Notes: generated by a model from the sequence alone, not told the origin. DNA of 57,616 nt from Rubritalea marina DSM 17716 (GCF_000378105.1 NZ_KB899265.1:1-57616), one strand, 5' to 3'; positions 40,930 through 49,416 are shown, counted from the stretch's first letter. Numbers and translations are program-made.

Positions 40930-41652
40930 TTAGGAATTGAGGAGGTAGTAGTTTGCGGTGTGGAGGAACGCTCTTACGTTTTCAGGACGAGAGTTGATGC
41001 AGGGGTCTTGCTGTTGCACGGTCGGTGCGTCGAAGACTTCTAGAAGCACCTTCTTTGAGCAGTACTCCGGGGAAGGGTCTAGCGGGTGTGGGCAGTTGTT
41101 GAGTACGACTAAGGTGTCCATTTCAAAGCGCAGTTCGACATGGTCGCCGGCTTGTGAATGGCCATCCACATACTGGAGGTCACCCAGTTCGTTGGGTGCT
41201 ACTTTGCTGAAGAAGTTGAGATTTGGGACGATGTCCCGGAGTCCTAGCCCCCATTTGCTGAGTTCGATGAGGAAGGTTTCTTGGCCATTACGGAAGAAGT
41301 CGTTGCGGGCGTCTTGGAAGGTCCTGCTACCATATTTGTTTTCGATGAGTGCGGCATTGGTGCAGCCACTGACGGTGTCGTGCCATCCGACGCTATCTTT
41401 GGTGATGCTGGCAAAGATGCGGCCCATATCCGAGTGGAGGCAATAGGGGTGCTGGAGGTAGAAGATGTGTTGTCCCTTGAGGGTGTCTGGCATGTTGTAG
41501 CGCTCCAGCGGGTGGTCTGCATTGTAGAGCAACATGCTCACATTGGCACCGCCTTCAAGGTCGGTGAGCCGCAGAGATTTGCCTCGTTTGATGCGCTGGG
41601 ACCACATGCTGGATGCTTGGAGTTCCCATTGGTAGATTGCTTGGCTGTTCAT
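40930..41652 (-). CDS. Carboxyguanidine deiminase partner subunit (urea-carboxylase-associated protein 2, DUF1989)
   Basis: 240 residues, homologous to the next gene. Words: [43 protein letters not shown] and [19 protein letters not shown]. Where the partner has CGRHD, this one has VGWHD, lacking the Cys, so the two subunits are likely specialised, one possibly structural. Both subunits together are needed for deiminase activity in studied members. Six bases separate it from the NikR-like gene upstream. Confidence 0.83.
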   Translation of the reverse strand: MNSQAIYQWELQASSMWSQRIKRGKSLRLTDLEGGANVSMLLYNADHPLERYNMPDTLKGQHIFYLQHPYCLHSDMGRIFASITKDSVGWHDTVSGCTNAALIENKYGSRTFQDARNDFFRNGQETFLIELSKWGLGLRDIVPNLNFFSKVAPNELGDLQYVDGHSQAGDHVELRFEMDTLVVLNNCPHPLDPSPEYCSKKVLLEVFDAPTVQQQDPCINSRPENVRAFLHTANYYLLNS

Positions 41653-41658
41653 GATGAT

Positions 41659-42111
41659 CTAGTGTTTGGTGATACGTGGGTGGATCGGTGGCATGAGGAT
41701 GGTGGTAAGTGCTAGCTTTCCGGTGCGCACTCCTTTGCAGGAGGTGAGTTGGTTGCAGATACTGTGGAGAGTCGAAGTGGGGCCCTGAACTAGAAGAACC
41801 TCCATGGTGTGGTTGTTTTCTAACAATATGTGCTGAGAGCTAATCACTTCGTTGATGTAGCGCCTCTCGATTTCTGCAATTTTATGGAGTAGGTCGGTTT
41901 TCGATTCTTGGTAGACGAGGGTGATCGTGCCGGCGGCTACCTCATCTTCGAAGGGATTGAGGGTGGCGATCAGTGACTGATGGATCATGTCTGCAATTGC
42001 TTGAGATCTGCTCTGGAACCCTTTGCTGGAGGTGTAGCGATCGAGCTGCTCGTATGCTTCTGTGGTGAGGGATATTGAAACGCGTTTAACCTTGTTTTTG
42101 CTGTGCTGCAT
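41659..42111 (-). CDS. NikR-like ribbon-helix-helix regulator lacking most nickel ligands
   Basis: 150 residues. The N-terminal RHH domain (KRVSISLTTEAYEQLDRY..., SRSQAIADMIHQSL) and the ACT-like C-terminal domain align without gaps to E. coli NikR across the metal-binding stretch. Of the four high-affinity nickel ligands (His76, His87, His89, Cys95) only the second remains: positions become Arg83, His94, Leu96, Thr102. So it should not sense nickel as NikR does. It has an N-terminal extension of about 8 residues and a C-terminal tail with HPRITKH. It sits between the ABC transporter and deiminase genes (gaps 14 and 6 bases), so guanidine, a pathway product or nitrogen state are candidate signals. 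Confidence 0.82.
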   Translation of the reverse strand: MQHSKNKVKRVSISLTTEAYEQLDRYTSSKGFQSRSQAIADMIHQSLIATLNPFEDEVAAGTITLVYQESKTDLLHKIAEIERRYINEVISSQHILLENNHTMEVLLVQGPTSTLHSICNQLTSCKGVRTGKLALTTILMPPIHPRITKH

Positions 42112-42125
42112 GATGGTGGGTTGGC

Positions 42126-43013
42126 TTATTCGACCTCATTGCCGACTTGGGTCATCCTGAATACTGGAGCTTCTGGTTCTGAGAGTTTCGGGTGAATGAG
42201 TTCTTCGAGGCGTTGTTTTATTGCGAGGAACTTGGGTTCTAGAAACTGGTCGGAGCTACGCGGGCGCTCGACTGGGTTCTCAATCAACTCAGCGATACGG
42301 CCTGGATGAGGTTTGAGAACTAGGATGCGATCGGATAGGTAGACGGCTTCGTCGAGGTCGTGGGTGATGAAGATGATGGTGATGTCGATCTTGCTCCAGA
42401 TTTGTAGAAGGAGGCTTTGCATTTGAGCTCTTGATTGAGCGTCGAGAGCGCCGAATGGTTCGTCCATGAGAAGGATGCGAGGGCGATTTGCTAGCGCTCG
42501 GGCAATGGCCACGCGTTGTTTCATTCCTCCCGATAGTTGATGCGGGTATGAGTCTGCAAACTTGGCGAGCCCAACAAAGTCTAACCACTGAAGAGCTTCG
42601 GACTCGGTCTCCTTTCCTTTGCCGACGGTTTGTTCTAAACCGAACATGACATTTTGTTTGGCGCTGAGCCAAGGGAACAGGGTGTAGCTTTGGAAGACCA
42701 TGCCGCGATCGGGGCCTGGGCCCTGGATCTCTTGGTCTTGTAGCAGAGCGACGCCTTCACTAGGTGTCTCTAGTCCGGCTAGGATTCTCATGAGGGTCGA
42801 CTTGCCACAGCCAGAGGCGCCCAGCACGATAAGGAATTCTCGGTTGTGAACAGCGAGGTTGATATCGCGTAAGGATTCGACATCTTTTTTGCCGTGGAAT
42901 ATCTTACCTAGGGCATTCACAGAGAGTTCGACGGGGCGATTTTTGAGAGCGTCGAAGCGTTCTTTGACTTGTGTGGATTGCTCTCGATAGTCTGGGAGTT
43001 GTAGTGCTGTCAT
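42126..43013 (-). CDS. NitT/TauT-type ABC transporter ATPase, probable guanidine importer
   Basis: 295 residues: Walker [12 protein letters not shown]-loop [14 protein letters not shown], signature [15 protein letters not shown], Walker [19 protein letters not shown] and H-loop [14 protein letters not shown]. This is the SsuB/TauB/NrtD pattern. An N-terminal extension of 30 residues precedes the first strand. It pairs with the permease and SBP just upstream and is found with carboxylase-DUF1989 clusters, which ties it to guanidine uptake. Confidence 0.87.
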   Translation of the reverse strand: MTALQLPDYREQSTQVKERFDALKNRPVELSVNALGKIFHGKKDVESLRDINLAVHNREFLIVLGASGCGKSTLMRILAGLETPSEGVALLQDQEIQGPGPDRGMVFQSYTLFPWLSAKQNVMFGLEQTVGKGKETESEALQWLDFVGLAKFADSYPHQLSGGMKQRVAIARALANRPRILLMDEPFGALDAQSRAQMQSLLLQIWSKIDITIIFITHDLDEAVYLSDRILVLKPHPGRIAELIENPVERPRSSDQFLEPKFLAIKQRLEELIHPKLSEPEAPVFRMTQVGNEVE

Positions 43014-43040
43014 GCTTAGGATGTGTTGGAGTTCGCGGTG

Positions 43041-44324
43041 TTATCCTTCGTTACTTTGCCATGGAAAGAGTTTGGTTTTGAGGTAGGCGAGAGCTTGGTC
43101 TGTCATGAATCCAGTGATTCCGATGAGGATGATGACGGGGTAGACGCGGTCGAAATTACGCCGCACGCCTTGGGTGTCGATGATTTCGGTGAGGCCGGCT
43201 TTGACGCCGATGAGTTCGGCTATGACGAGCCAGGTCCATGCCCACCCGAGGGCGATGCGGAGATCGTTGTAGATGGATGGTAGGCTGGCTGGCACGACGA
43301 CGCGTGTGAGCAGCCCATTGCCCTTGGCACCCAAGGTTTGAGCAGCTTCTAGCAGCGGTGTGTCTACCATGCGCACGGTTTTGGTGAGCATGAGTAAGAG
43401 GTGGGGGAAGGTGCCGATGAAGACGAGAGCGACTTTTGGGGATTGGTGGGCACCGAGGATGGCTACTAGCAAGGTGCCGAATGCGGGGGCGGGCATGTAA
43501 CGGAAGAAATCCCAGAACGGCTCGAAGAGCTTGGCGAATACGTCATAGGTGCCCGCCACAACTCCAATTGGAACAGCGATAGCGGCCGCGATGAGGAAAC
43601 CTAGAAAAACGGTTCTGAGTGATGTCAGGTAGCGCCCTAGCATGCTAGGTTTGTCTCCAGTGGGTTCTGCTCTCCAGTCGTGTATTCCGGTCAGAATGAC
43701 TTCGTGTGGCGCTGGTAGGAATACTGGGTTGGCGGGGCGTCCTTGGGGGAGGAGGTTGAGTAACGGTTGTGTGGGGAGCTTGGTTTTTTCGAAGTGTGTG
43801 GATTGTGCTGCAAGCTCGGCCCAGTTCTCGCGAACGATGGCAATGTTTTCGGGTGTGAGTGGTCGCTTGCGTAAGATGTTTGGATTATTGGCGACTAGCC
43901 CCCAGCCAGCATAGACGGCGCTATCCGAGTCCTGTTCTTCGGCTGCGATCACCTCATTCACCACGAGGATGTCAGACAGTCGGCGAATGATCTTTAGGTT
44001 GCCACGCTTTGAGCTACGCGCTTCACCAGTGGCCTTTTGTTTGAGTATTTCTAGGTTTTGCGCTTGGGTGCTGGCTACTAGGTCCGGCAGGTAGCCTTTG
44101 CGCACGTGATCACCTGAGGTGTAGACCGTCGACCCAAAGACTCCACCGAGATCTAACTTAACATCTGGATGCCAGAGAAAGGGAGTGTAGCTAATCAGGC
44201 ACCAAACGATGAGTGGGAGCAGGAAGGATAAGGTGCTGAGTAAGGTGGCGCGTTGTTTGTTGAGCGGCTTTGCGATGCTGAACCAAGCTTCACGGCGATT
44301 CTTGCTCTCAGTGGTGGAGTTCAT
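43041..44324 (-). CDS. NitT/TauT-type ABC transporter permease with large periplasmic insert
   Basis: 427 residues, about 170 longer than SsuC/TauC permeases. TM1 (TLSFLLPLIVWCLISYTPF) is followed by about 180 mostly soluble residues before the standard permease core (LRTVFLGFLIAAAIAVPIGV, FFRYMPAPAFGTLLVAILG, the EAA-type loop LLEAAQTLGAKGNGLLTRVVVPASLPSIYN). The extra domain is typical for the transporter type found near carboxyguanidine genes. It starts 86 bases after the SBP stop, beyond a terminator-like hairpin. Confidence 0.85.
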   Translation of the reverse strand: MNSTTESKNRREAWFSIAKPLNKQRATLLSTLSFLLPLIVWCLISYTPFLWHPDVKLDLGGVFGSTVYTSGDHVRKGYLPDLVASTQAQNLEILKQKATGEARSSKRGNLKIIRRLSDILVVNEVIAAEEQDSDSAVYAGWGLVANNPNILRKRPLTPENIAIVRENWAELAAQSTHFEKTKLPTQPLLNLLPQGRPANPVFLPAPHEVILTGIHDWRAEPTGDKPSMLGRYLTSLRTVFLGFLIAAAIAVPIGVVAGTYDVFAKLFEPFWDFFRYMPAPAFGTLLVAILGAHQSPKVALVFIGTFPHLLLMLTKTVRMVDTPLLEAAQTLGAKGNGLLTRVVVPASLPSIYNDLRIALGWAWTWLVIAELIGVKAGLTEIIDTQGVRRNFDRVYPVIILIGITGFMTDQALAYLKTKLFPWQSNEG

Positions 44325-44366
44325 GGGTTCACACTTTTTTGAGGTTTCGTATTACTCAGAGGGCTC

Positions 44367-44407
44367 AAAAAAAGGCCTCAATCCTGATGGGTTATGAGGC
44401 CTTTTTT
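44367..44407 (-). terminator. Terminator-like hairpin between SBP and permease genes
   Basis: On the minus strand, 5'-AAAAAAGGCCTCA (44407-44395) pairs with TGAGGCCTTTTTTT (44380-44367), loop 14 bases, T-run at the end. It lies 3' of the SBP stop (44411) and would cut or attenuate the message so that binding protein exceeds permease. Confidence 0.8.
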
Positions 44408-44410
44408 AGC

Positions 44411-45394
44411 TTATTTCTTGAGTGCTTTGGTGAGTGATGGATCGAGGTAGTTTTCGATCTCAAGTGGTTTTTCGTAGACCTCAAATTTTACGTTGAAGCT
44501 GTCGACGAATTTGGTAGAGCCGTAGACTGAATCGAGGCCGTCCCCATTGTTCCATTTTTCTAGCGCTTCATCGAGGCTGAGGATGTAGGTGCCTTGGAAG
44601 AATGGCTCGTATTCTTCTGGTTTCACGTCGACGCGAGCTGCGAGGATTTTTAGAGCTTCGTCCATGTTGTCTTCGTCTTTGAGGTAGTCGACAACTTGGT
44701 ACCACACGGAAACGACCTTAGCCCAATCGTCCTTGCGCGTGGCGAGGCTCTCGGCATCGACGCTGAGTAGGTCGTAGATGATGCCCGGGGCGTTCTTTGA
44801 GGTGTAGATGGCGGTAGAACCGCTCACGGCTTTGAGAGCATTTCCTGAGTTGGGTTGCCATGCTCCAATGGCGTCTACAGCTCCTGAGCTTAGGACTTCA
44901 GCAGTCTTATCGGTAGGAGTGTTTACCAAGGTGATGTCGTCGGCACTGAGACCATTTTCTGATAGAGCCTTGAGTAGGAGGAGGTGGCAGACAAAGCCTT
45001 CTTCGACACCGACCTTCTTTCCTTTGAGCTCTTTCACGGACTTGATGCCAGGAGCGGCGACGATCATGTCATTGCCGTTGGAGTAGTCGTTAATGATGAT
45101 ACCTACTGATGGTTTTCCTGTAGCTCCTGTGACTAGGGCATCGCCATTGGTCATGCAGACAGCATCTACTTTGCCTGCAGCATAGGCGTCCATGGATGCC
45201 ACGTAATCGAACCATAAGAATTCGACCTCAACACCGGCCTTTTTAAACCAATCTTTTTGAATGGCGATTTCCCAGGCGACCCAGCCTGGCCAGTCGGAGT
45301 ATGCGATCTTGAGTGCCTCAGCTTGTCCTAGGCTGCTGGAGGCGATCAGTGCGAGAAGGGCGAATGATTTTTTGAATTTAGTGATGAATTTCAT
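44411..45394 (-). CDS. ABC transporter substrate-binding protein, probable guanidine binding (urea-carboxylase region type)
   Basis: 327 residues with a signal peptide (about 1-27, ending GQA-EA). The pattern [25 protein letters not shown], followed by [31 protein letters not shown] and [18 protein letters not shown], is that of the SsuA/NMT1-like periplasmic proteins found beside urea-carboxylase genes (commonly labelled putative urea ABC transporter substrate-binding protein). Because a real UrtA lies in the same cluster, this one is likelier to bind guanidine. It is separated from birA by 45 bases. Confidence 0.85.
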   Translation of the reverse strand: MKFITKFKKSFALLALIASSSLGQAEALKIAYSDWPGWVAWEIAIQKDWFKKAGVEVEFLWFDYVASMDAYAAGKVDAVCMTNGDALVTGATGKPSVGIIINDYSNGNDMIVAAPGIKSVKELKGKKVGVEEGFVCHLLLLKALSENGLSADDITLVNTPTDKTAEVLSSGAVDAIGAWQPNSGNALKAVSGSTAIYTSKNAPGIIYDLLSVDAESLATRKDDWAKVVSVWYQVVDYLKDEDNMDEALKILAARVDVKPEEYEPFFQGTYILSLDEALEKWNNGDGLDSVYGSTKFVDSFNVKFEVYEKPLEIENYLDPSLTKALKK

Positions 45395-45439
45395 GGTTCG
45401 GTTTTGTTGGTGTTGATTGGAAAGTGTGTGGTGCTGGAT

Positions 45440-46192
45440 CTAGTGGGATGTGGTTACAAGGGGCCTGAAGTCATGCCCTCCGGTGACCTCGATGGGGCCG
45501 TCTCCGTGGTCGATTAGCATGTAACCATTGTTGCTGATGCCTTTGGCGATGCCGAAGTGGCTTTGATTGTCCCGCGTGTAGCGAAGCGCTTGGTTGAACA
45601 GGAGATCGAGTGGTTGGAAGGCTTTGATGATGTGGTTGTAGTCGCGGTCTTGGAGCGTTTGCTTGAGTTCAAGAAGGATTCTGGCCAGGAGGGATTCTCG
45701 TGAAACTGGGTGCCCGAGCTCGGCGAGCAAGGAGGTGCTGTTTTCGATATACGGTGTGGAATTGACGTTGACGCCAATACCGATGAGTAGATGCCCCTTG
45801 TGTCTTTCGATCAGGATGCCTGATGCTTTTCTCTGATTGAGGTAGATGTCGTTGGGGAGCTTGATCTTTGGCTGTAATTCAAAGTGCTGAAGTGAACGAG
45901 CGAGAGCGAGGGCGCAGCGTGTGGCGATTTGGTGGCATTGTTCGATTGAGCCTTGGTCTTTGATTAGCGCGGTGAACAACAGGTCTTTTCCCTTGGTGTT
46001 CAGCCAGTGCTTGCTGCGTCTGCCGCGTCCACTGTGCTGGTGTTCGGCGAGGAAGAGGCTTGGAATTGTTGGGCTCGAGTGGCTCAATGCCTCCATGGCC
46101 CGGGTGTTGGTTGAGTCGGTTTCGTCGAAGTACTCGACACGCCATCCGGGTGCCAGACTCTGGAATTTCGGAAGTGAAAACAGAGCGGTCAT
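45440..46192 (-). CDS. birA: Biotin-[carboxylase] protein ligase, no DNA-binding domain
   Basis: Attaches biotin to a carrier lysine. 250 residues, only catalytic and C-terminal domains. Motifs: ETDSTNTRA, GRGRRSKHW (biotinyl-AMP loop), KLPND (usually KWPND), KASGILIE and GIGVNVN. Absence of the N-terminal winged helix means it should not repress a bio operon. Its only plausible local client is the carboxylase at 36667-40278, whose Lys1167 needs biotin. It is flanked by urtA upstream (116-base gap with hairpin) and the SBP gene. Confidence 0.9.
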   Translation of the reverse strand: MTALFSLPKFQSLAPGWRVEYFDETDSTNTRAMEALSHSSPTIPSLFLAEHQHSGRGRRSKHWLNTKGKDLLFTALIKDQGSIEQCHQIATRCALALARSLQHFELQPKIKLPNDIYLNQRKASGILIERHKGHLLIGIGVNVNSTPYIENSTSLLAELGHPVSRESLLARILLELKQTLQDRDYNHIIKAFQPLDLLFNQALRYTRDNQSHFGIAKGISNNGYMLIDHGDGPIEVTGGHDFRPLVTTSH

Positions 46193-46214
46193 ACACTGGC
46201 GTGAGTTGGGAGTT

Positions 46215-46244
46215 CCCCACTACATACACAGGTATGCAGTGGGG
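46215..46244. other. Perfect dyad between urtA and birA
   Basis: CCCCACTACATAC (46215-46227) and GTATGCAGTGGGG (46232-46244) form a 13-bp stem (one G-T pair) with a 4-base loop. No T-tract on either strand. It may stabilise the urtA 3' end or be an operator, as its CATAC/GTATG halves are strikingly symmetric. Confidence 0.6.
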
Positions 46245-46308
46245 GCAGTAATGGTATGAATAGAAAAGTGTAAGGTATTATGAATAACTTAACTACATCG
46301 ATACTTGT

Positions 46309-47571
46309 TTACTGAAAGGTGCCTTTGAGGAATGGTTCACCCACGACGTTTTCTTGGGTTTCGATGATTTCGAACTGACCATTCTCAAGTGTCTCACCGA
46401 TGTAGACGTTCTTGGTGAGGTGGTGGTTTTCCTGCGAGGTGACAGTGCCGCCTGGGCCGTCGAAGCTCACGCCGGACTTGAGTGCCTCCATGACTTTCTC
46501 AGGCTCGAAGGTGCCTGCTTTCTCGACAGCGGCTTTCCAGAGGTAGACGCCATTGTAGGAGAGAACCATTGGTGAGCAGGTCACGCGGTTTTCTTTGACC
46601 ACACCTGGGACGCTGCTTTGCTTGAGCCACGCTTGGAAATCAGCTTTAAACTTCTTGTTGGCCGGGCTGTCGATGGACATGAAATACGTCCAGCAACCAA
46701 GGTGACCGACGAGGTCTTTGGCTGGAAGTGAGCGGAATTCGTCCTCCGAGAGTGAGAAGGAAACCACAGGGCAATCTTCAGACTTGAGGCCGGAGGCTGC
46801 GAATTCTTTGAAGAATGGGACGTTGGCGTCACCATTGATGGTGTTGATCACACAAGCTTCGCCCGATGCGGCAAATTTGCGGATGTCTGCAACGATCTGC
46901 TGGAAGTCGCTGTGACCAAATGGTGTGTAGTTGCCTGCGCTGATGACCTTACCCTCAGCATCCTTGCGAAGGCCACCGCCGATGTTCTCCACTGGGATAC
47001 CTTTGGATTGAAGGTATTCAAAGAGAACGAGGTTGGTGGTCTGTGGGTAAACGTAGTCGGTGCCGATGAGGTAGAATTTCTTGTAGCCTTCCTTGAGGAG
47101 GAAGTCCACGGCAGGGATCGCCTGCTGGTTCACTGCTTCGGCGGTGTAAAAAATGTTGGGTGACATCTCTTCACCTTCATACTGTACTGGGTAGAAGAGC
47201 AGACCCTTGTGCTTTTCGTAGACTGGAAGGACGGACTTTCGGGACACTGAAGTCCAGCACCCGAAGGTCACAGACACGTTGTCTTTCACGAGGAGTTGCT
47301 CCGCTTTCTCGGCGAATAACGGCCAATCTGAAGCGCCGTCTACTACTACGGGCTCGATTTTTTTGCCGAGAACGCCACCCTTTGCATTGATTTCGTCGAA
47401 GGTGAAGAGAAGGACGTCTCGGAGTGATGTCTCGGAGATGGCCATGGTGCCACTTAGTGAGTGGAGGACGCCCACTTTCACAGTGCTCTCAGCCACTGCC
47501 GGCTGAGCCGCGAGCATGGTACAGGCGCCCATGGTGAGGGTGGACTTGAGGATGGAAGATAACTTTTTCAT
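46309..47571 (-). CDS. urtA: Urea ABC transporter substrate-binding protein UrtA
   Basis: 420 residues from the ATG at 47571, giving a signal peptide ([11 protein letters not shown]..., cleaved after AVA). Core words of Urt[79 protein letters not shown] and [11 protein letters not shown]. The frame extends upstream 37 codons, but that part overlaps the porin gene end. It is separated from urtB by 11.6 kb and ten other genes, which is unusual because urtA normally heads urtABCDE. Confidence 0.95.
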   Translation of the reverse strand: MKKLSSILKSTLTMGACTMLAAQPAVAESTVKVGVLHSLSGTMAISETSLRDVLLFTFDEINAKGGVLGKKIEPVVVDGASDWPLFAEKAEQLLVKDNVSVTFGCWTSVSRKSVLPVYEKHKGLLFYPVQYEGEEMSPNIFYTAEAVNQQAIPAVDFLLKEGYKKFYLIGTDYVYPQTTNLVLFEYLQSKGIPVENIGGGLRKDAEGKVISAGNYTPFGHSDFQQIVADIRKFAASGEACVINTINGDANVPFFKEFAASGLKSEDCPVVSFSLSEDEFRSLPAKDLVGHLGCWTYFMSIDSPANKKFKADFQAWLKQSSVPGVVKENRVTCSPMVLSYNGVYLWKAAVEKAGTFEPEKVMEALKSGVSFDGPGGTVTSQENHHLTKNVYIGETLENGQFEIIETQENVVGEPFLKGTFQ

Positions 47572-47606
47572 GATGTTGGATTTTTGGGAAATGCTTGGTT
47601 GAGCTT

Positions 47607-47641
47607 GGGGCTCTATCAGACAGATAGGCCAATAGAGCCCC
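47607..47641. other. Hairpin between porin and urtA
   Basis: GGGGCTCTAT (47607-47616) pairs perfectly with ATAGAGCCCC (47632-47641), loop 15 bases. Without a T-tract on the minus strand it is probably an attenuator or RNA-processing element separating expression of porin and urtA. Confidence 0.6.
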
Positions 47642-47662
47642 ATAATGCTCTGAGTTCGGTTC

Positions 47663-48445
47663 TTAGAAGTCGATGGAAACACCCACGTTGCCAGTGATGA
47701 AGTTCTCGTCTGCGTTGAGTGTTACTTCATCGTTGGTGAGGTAACCAGTGAGGCCTGCGTTGAGGGAGAAGTCGCCAGGAAGTGGGTAACTAGCCTGCAC
47801 GCCAGCACTTGCGTAACCAAAGCCGCTGTCGCCGCCGTGGAAATCATCTGGTGTGGCTGCTACTGCTACTGGGAAGCTTAAGGAAAGCTTGCCGTAGTCT
47901 GTGCCTGGGGCTACGCCGAGTACGAAGAACACGCCGTTGTTGCCACCACTCGCACCTTCGGATACTCGAAAGTGAGCAAGGAGCGATGGGTTGAGCCAGT
48001 GATCGTAGCCGTAGCCTAAGTCGATGATCTGCTCCACTTCGCTACCATAGACCCATGACTGGCCAGTTAAGCTGAAGCTGTGGGAACCTGCTGTGTAGCC
48101 AAGACCTGCCCAGAAGTCGACTTCCTGGAGATCGCCGCCGATGGTGTCAGTTGCGTTGTTATTGATGTCCATCCATGTGCCGATGCTGAATGTGAGTGCG
48201 TCAGTGATCGCGTAGTCGAGGTTGATGGATGGGTTGAATGTGCCGTCGCTGCCAAAGTCGGTACCAGCGCCCCACACATCAAGACCGTAGGAGATGAAGT
48301 GTGTGTTGTAGGCGAGATCAAGTGTGCCTGATACTCGGCTCTCAGGAGCTGGTGCTACGACTGGAGTTTCTACTTCACCAGCAAGTGCGCCGCTTGTGAG
48401 TAGCGCAGAAACTGCGAGTGTGGATAGTTTATTAATGTTATTCAT
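47663..48445 (-). CDS. Outer-membrane porin-like barrel at the head of the urea cluster
   Basis: 260 residues from the ATG at 48445: signal peptide (about 1-22, ALA-GEV), a short Pro/Val linker, then repeated amphipathic strands with aromatic girdles ending in an aromatic (NVGVSIDF), as required for outer-membrane insertion. The repeat [20 protein letters not shown] resembles the TorF-type putative porins of this phylum. Because it shares the sigma-54-like promoter with urtA, it may let urea or amides cross the outer membrane. An upstream extension in the same frame (30 residues) has no signal and is unlikely. Confidence 0.78.
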   Translation of the reverse strand: MNNINKLSTLAVSALLTSGALAGEVETPVVAPAPESRVSGTLDLAYNTHFISYGLDVWGAGTDFGSDGTFNPSINLDYAITDALTFSIGTWMDINNNATDTIGGDLQEVDFWAGLGYTAGSHSFSLTGQSWVYGSEVEQIIDLGYGYDHWLNPSLLAHFRVSEGASGGNNGVFFVLGVAPGTDYGKLSLSFPVAVAATPDDFHGGDSGFGYASAGVQASYPLPGDFSLNAGLTGYLTNDEVTLNADENFITGNVGVSIDF

Positions 48446-48503
48446 GATTAGCGTGTGTTGTGTTATTAGATGATGTAAACTTTTCATCTGTGGTTTTGAG
48501 CTA

Positions 48504-48520
48504 AGCATTGCATGTGCCAA
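48504..48520 (-). promoter_or_regulatory. Sigma-54-type promoter for porin-urtA
   Basis: Minus-strand TTGGCACATGCAATGCT matches the -24 half (TGGCAC) perfectly and the -12 half as ATGC with GG-to-GC spacing of 12. Predicted start about 48494, giving a 49-base leader before the porin ATG. The surrounding 280-base gap is AT-rich, as upstream activator sites often are. Confidence 0.75.
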
Positions 48521-48668
48521 TTTTGTTAAAAACATATATAAAGATAATTCATTTATTTATTATAATTTGATTCATGTTAGTTATGTTTTTGATTACCTCC
48601 ATGCATTCTCAAGATGATCTCAGTTCATGGGGTGTTAGGTTGTTAAGTATGATTCCCATTCATGCACG

Positions 48669-48703
48669 AAAAAGCCACTCAGGCGCGATGACCTGAGTGG
48701 CTT
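48669..48703 (-). terminator. Terminator downstream of folA
   Basis: AAGCCACTCAGG (48672-48683) pairs perfectly with CCTGAGTGGCTT (48692-48703). Read on the minus strand, TTTTTCG follows the stem. It isolates folA from the nitrogen island. Confidence 0.88.
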
Positions 48704-48731
48704 GAGAAAGGTAAACTAGGGTAGCAGTAAA

Positions 48732-49205
48732 CTACTTGGTATAGAGCCTGAGTTCGAAGTCGGTGAAGCTTTCTAGTACTTCGTAGCCCTTGAAGTGGTG
48801 TTCGAACTCGGGGAACTGGGTGTCGCCCTCGTATTCTTTGAAGACGGCGGAGACGTAGAGCTCTTGGATCTGTGGGAGGAAGAGTTGGTAGATCTCTGAG
48901 CCGCCGATGATGAAAAGTTCGGGGTGTTGCAGTTCAAGCGCGCCTAGCTCTTCGGGGCTGTGGATGACGTCGACGCCTTCGGCGCTCCAGTTGGAGTCGC
49001 GGGTGATGACGATGTTTTGGCGTTTTGGAAGTGGTCTGCCGATGGATTCGAAGGTTTTACGACCCATGACGATTGGGTGGCCGCTGGTGGTTCGTTTAAA
49101 GACTTGTAGGTCTTCGGGGAGGTGCCAGGGAAGGTCATTGCCTTTTCCAATGATGCGCTGTGGGGTCATGGCGACCATGGCTTTGAGTGTGTAGGCGGTA
49201 GGCAT
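48732..49205 (-). CDS. folA: Dihydrofolate reductase
   Basis: NADPH-dependent reduction of dihydrofolate. 157 residues: GKGNDLPWHLPEDLQVFKR (substrate and NADPH entry, with Glu31-equivalent acid in the PEDLQ helix), IVMGRKTFESIGRPLPKRQ and FIIGGSEIYQLFLP are the three DHFR hallmarks. Start at 49205; an internal ATG ten codons in is also possible. No thymidylate synthase gene is nearby. A strong terminator follows. Confidence 0.94.
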   Translation of the reverse strand: MPTAYTLKAMVAMTPQRIIGKGNDLPWHLPEDLQVFKRTTSGHPIVMGRKTFESIGRPLPKRQNIVITRDSNWSAEGVDVIHSPEELGALELQHPELFIIGGSEIYQLFLPQIQELYVSAVFKEYEGDTQFPEFEHHFKGYEVLESFTDFELRLYTK

Positions 49206-49272
49206 GTACTAAGGATGCCAAGTCCAGCTGAGGGTGCAAGCTCAGGCTGGGAAAAAGAAGTGAAGTGCTGAG

Positions 49273-49380
49273 GCCTGTCCGTGTGGTGTCAGAGAAGTCC
49301 TGGAGGATCGCGGTTTTAAAACCACACGCGCCGCGCTTCCATTTCTTCTCTGATACCAGCCTAGCGAAAAAGGGACAGGC
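49273..49380. repeat. 108-bp imperfect inverted repeat
   Basis: GCCTGTCC (49273-49280) pairs with GGACAGGC (49373-49380), GGTGTCAGAGAAG (49285-49297) pairs with CTTCTCTGATACC (49345-49357, one G-T pair), and GGTTTTAAAACC (49312-49323) is palindromic in the centre. It is not coding in any frame I can read and could be a structured RNA or a small non-autonomous element. Confidence 0.55.
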
Positions 49381-49416
49381 GCTCAGCAGGTATGTGTAGG
49401 ATATTCTATAGTGTGG

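Noticed and set aside
46215-46244. Dyad as a NikR operator
   Set aside because: NikR half-sites are GTATGA...TCATAC with a 16-base spacer; here the halves have the opposite orientation and a 4-base spacer.
44325-48730. Guanidine riboswitch (ykkC or mini-ykkC type) near the transporter genes
   Set aside because: I looked for the conserved words in the gaps before porin, urtA, birA, SBP and permease and found none; the gap before SBP (45 bases) is too short for a class I aptamer. A covariance-model search would settle it.
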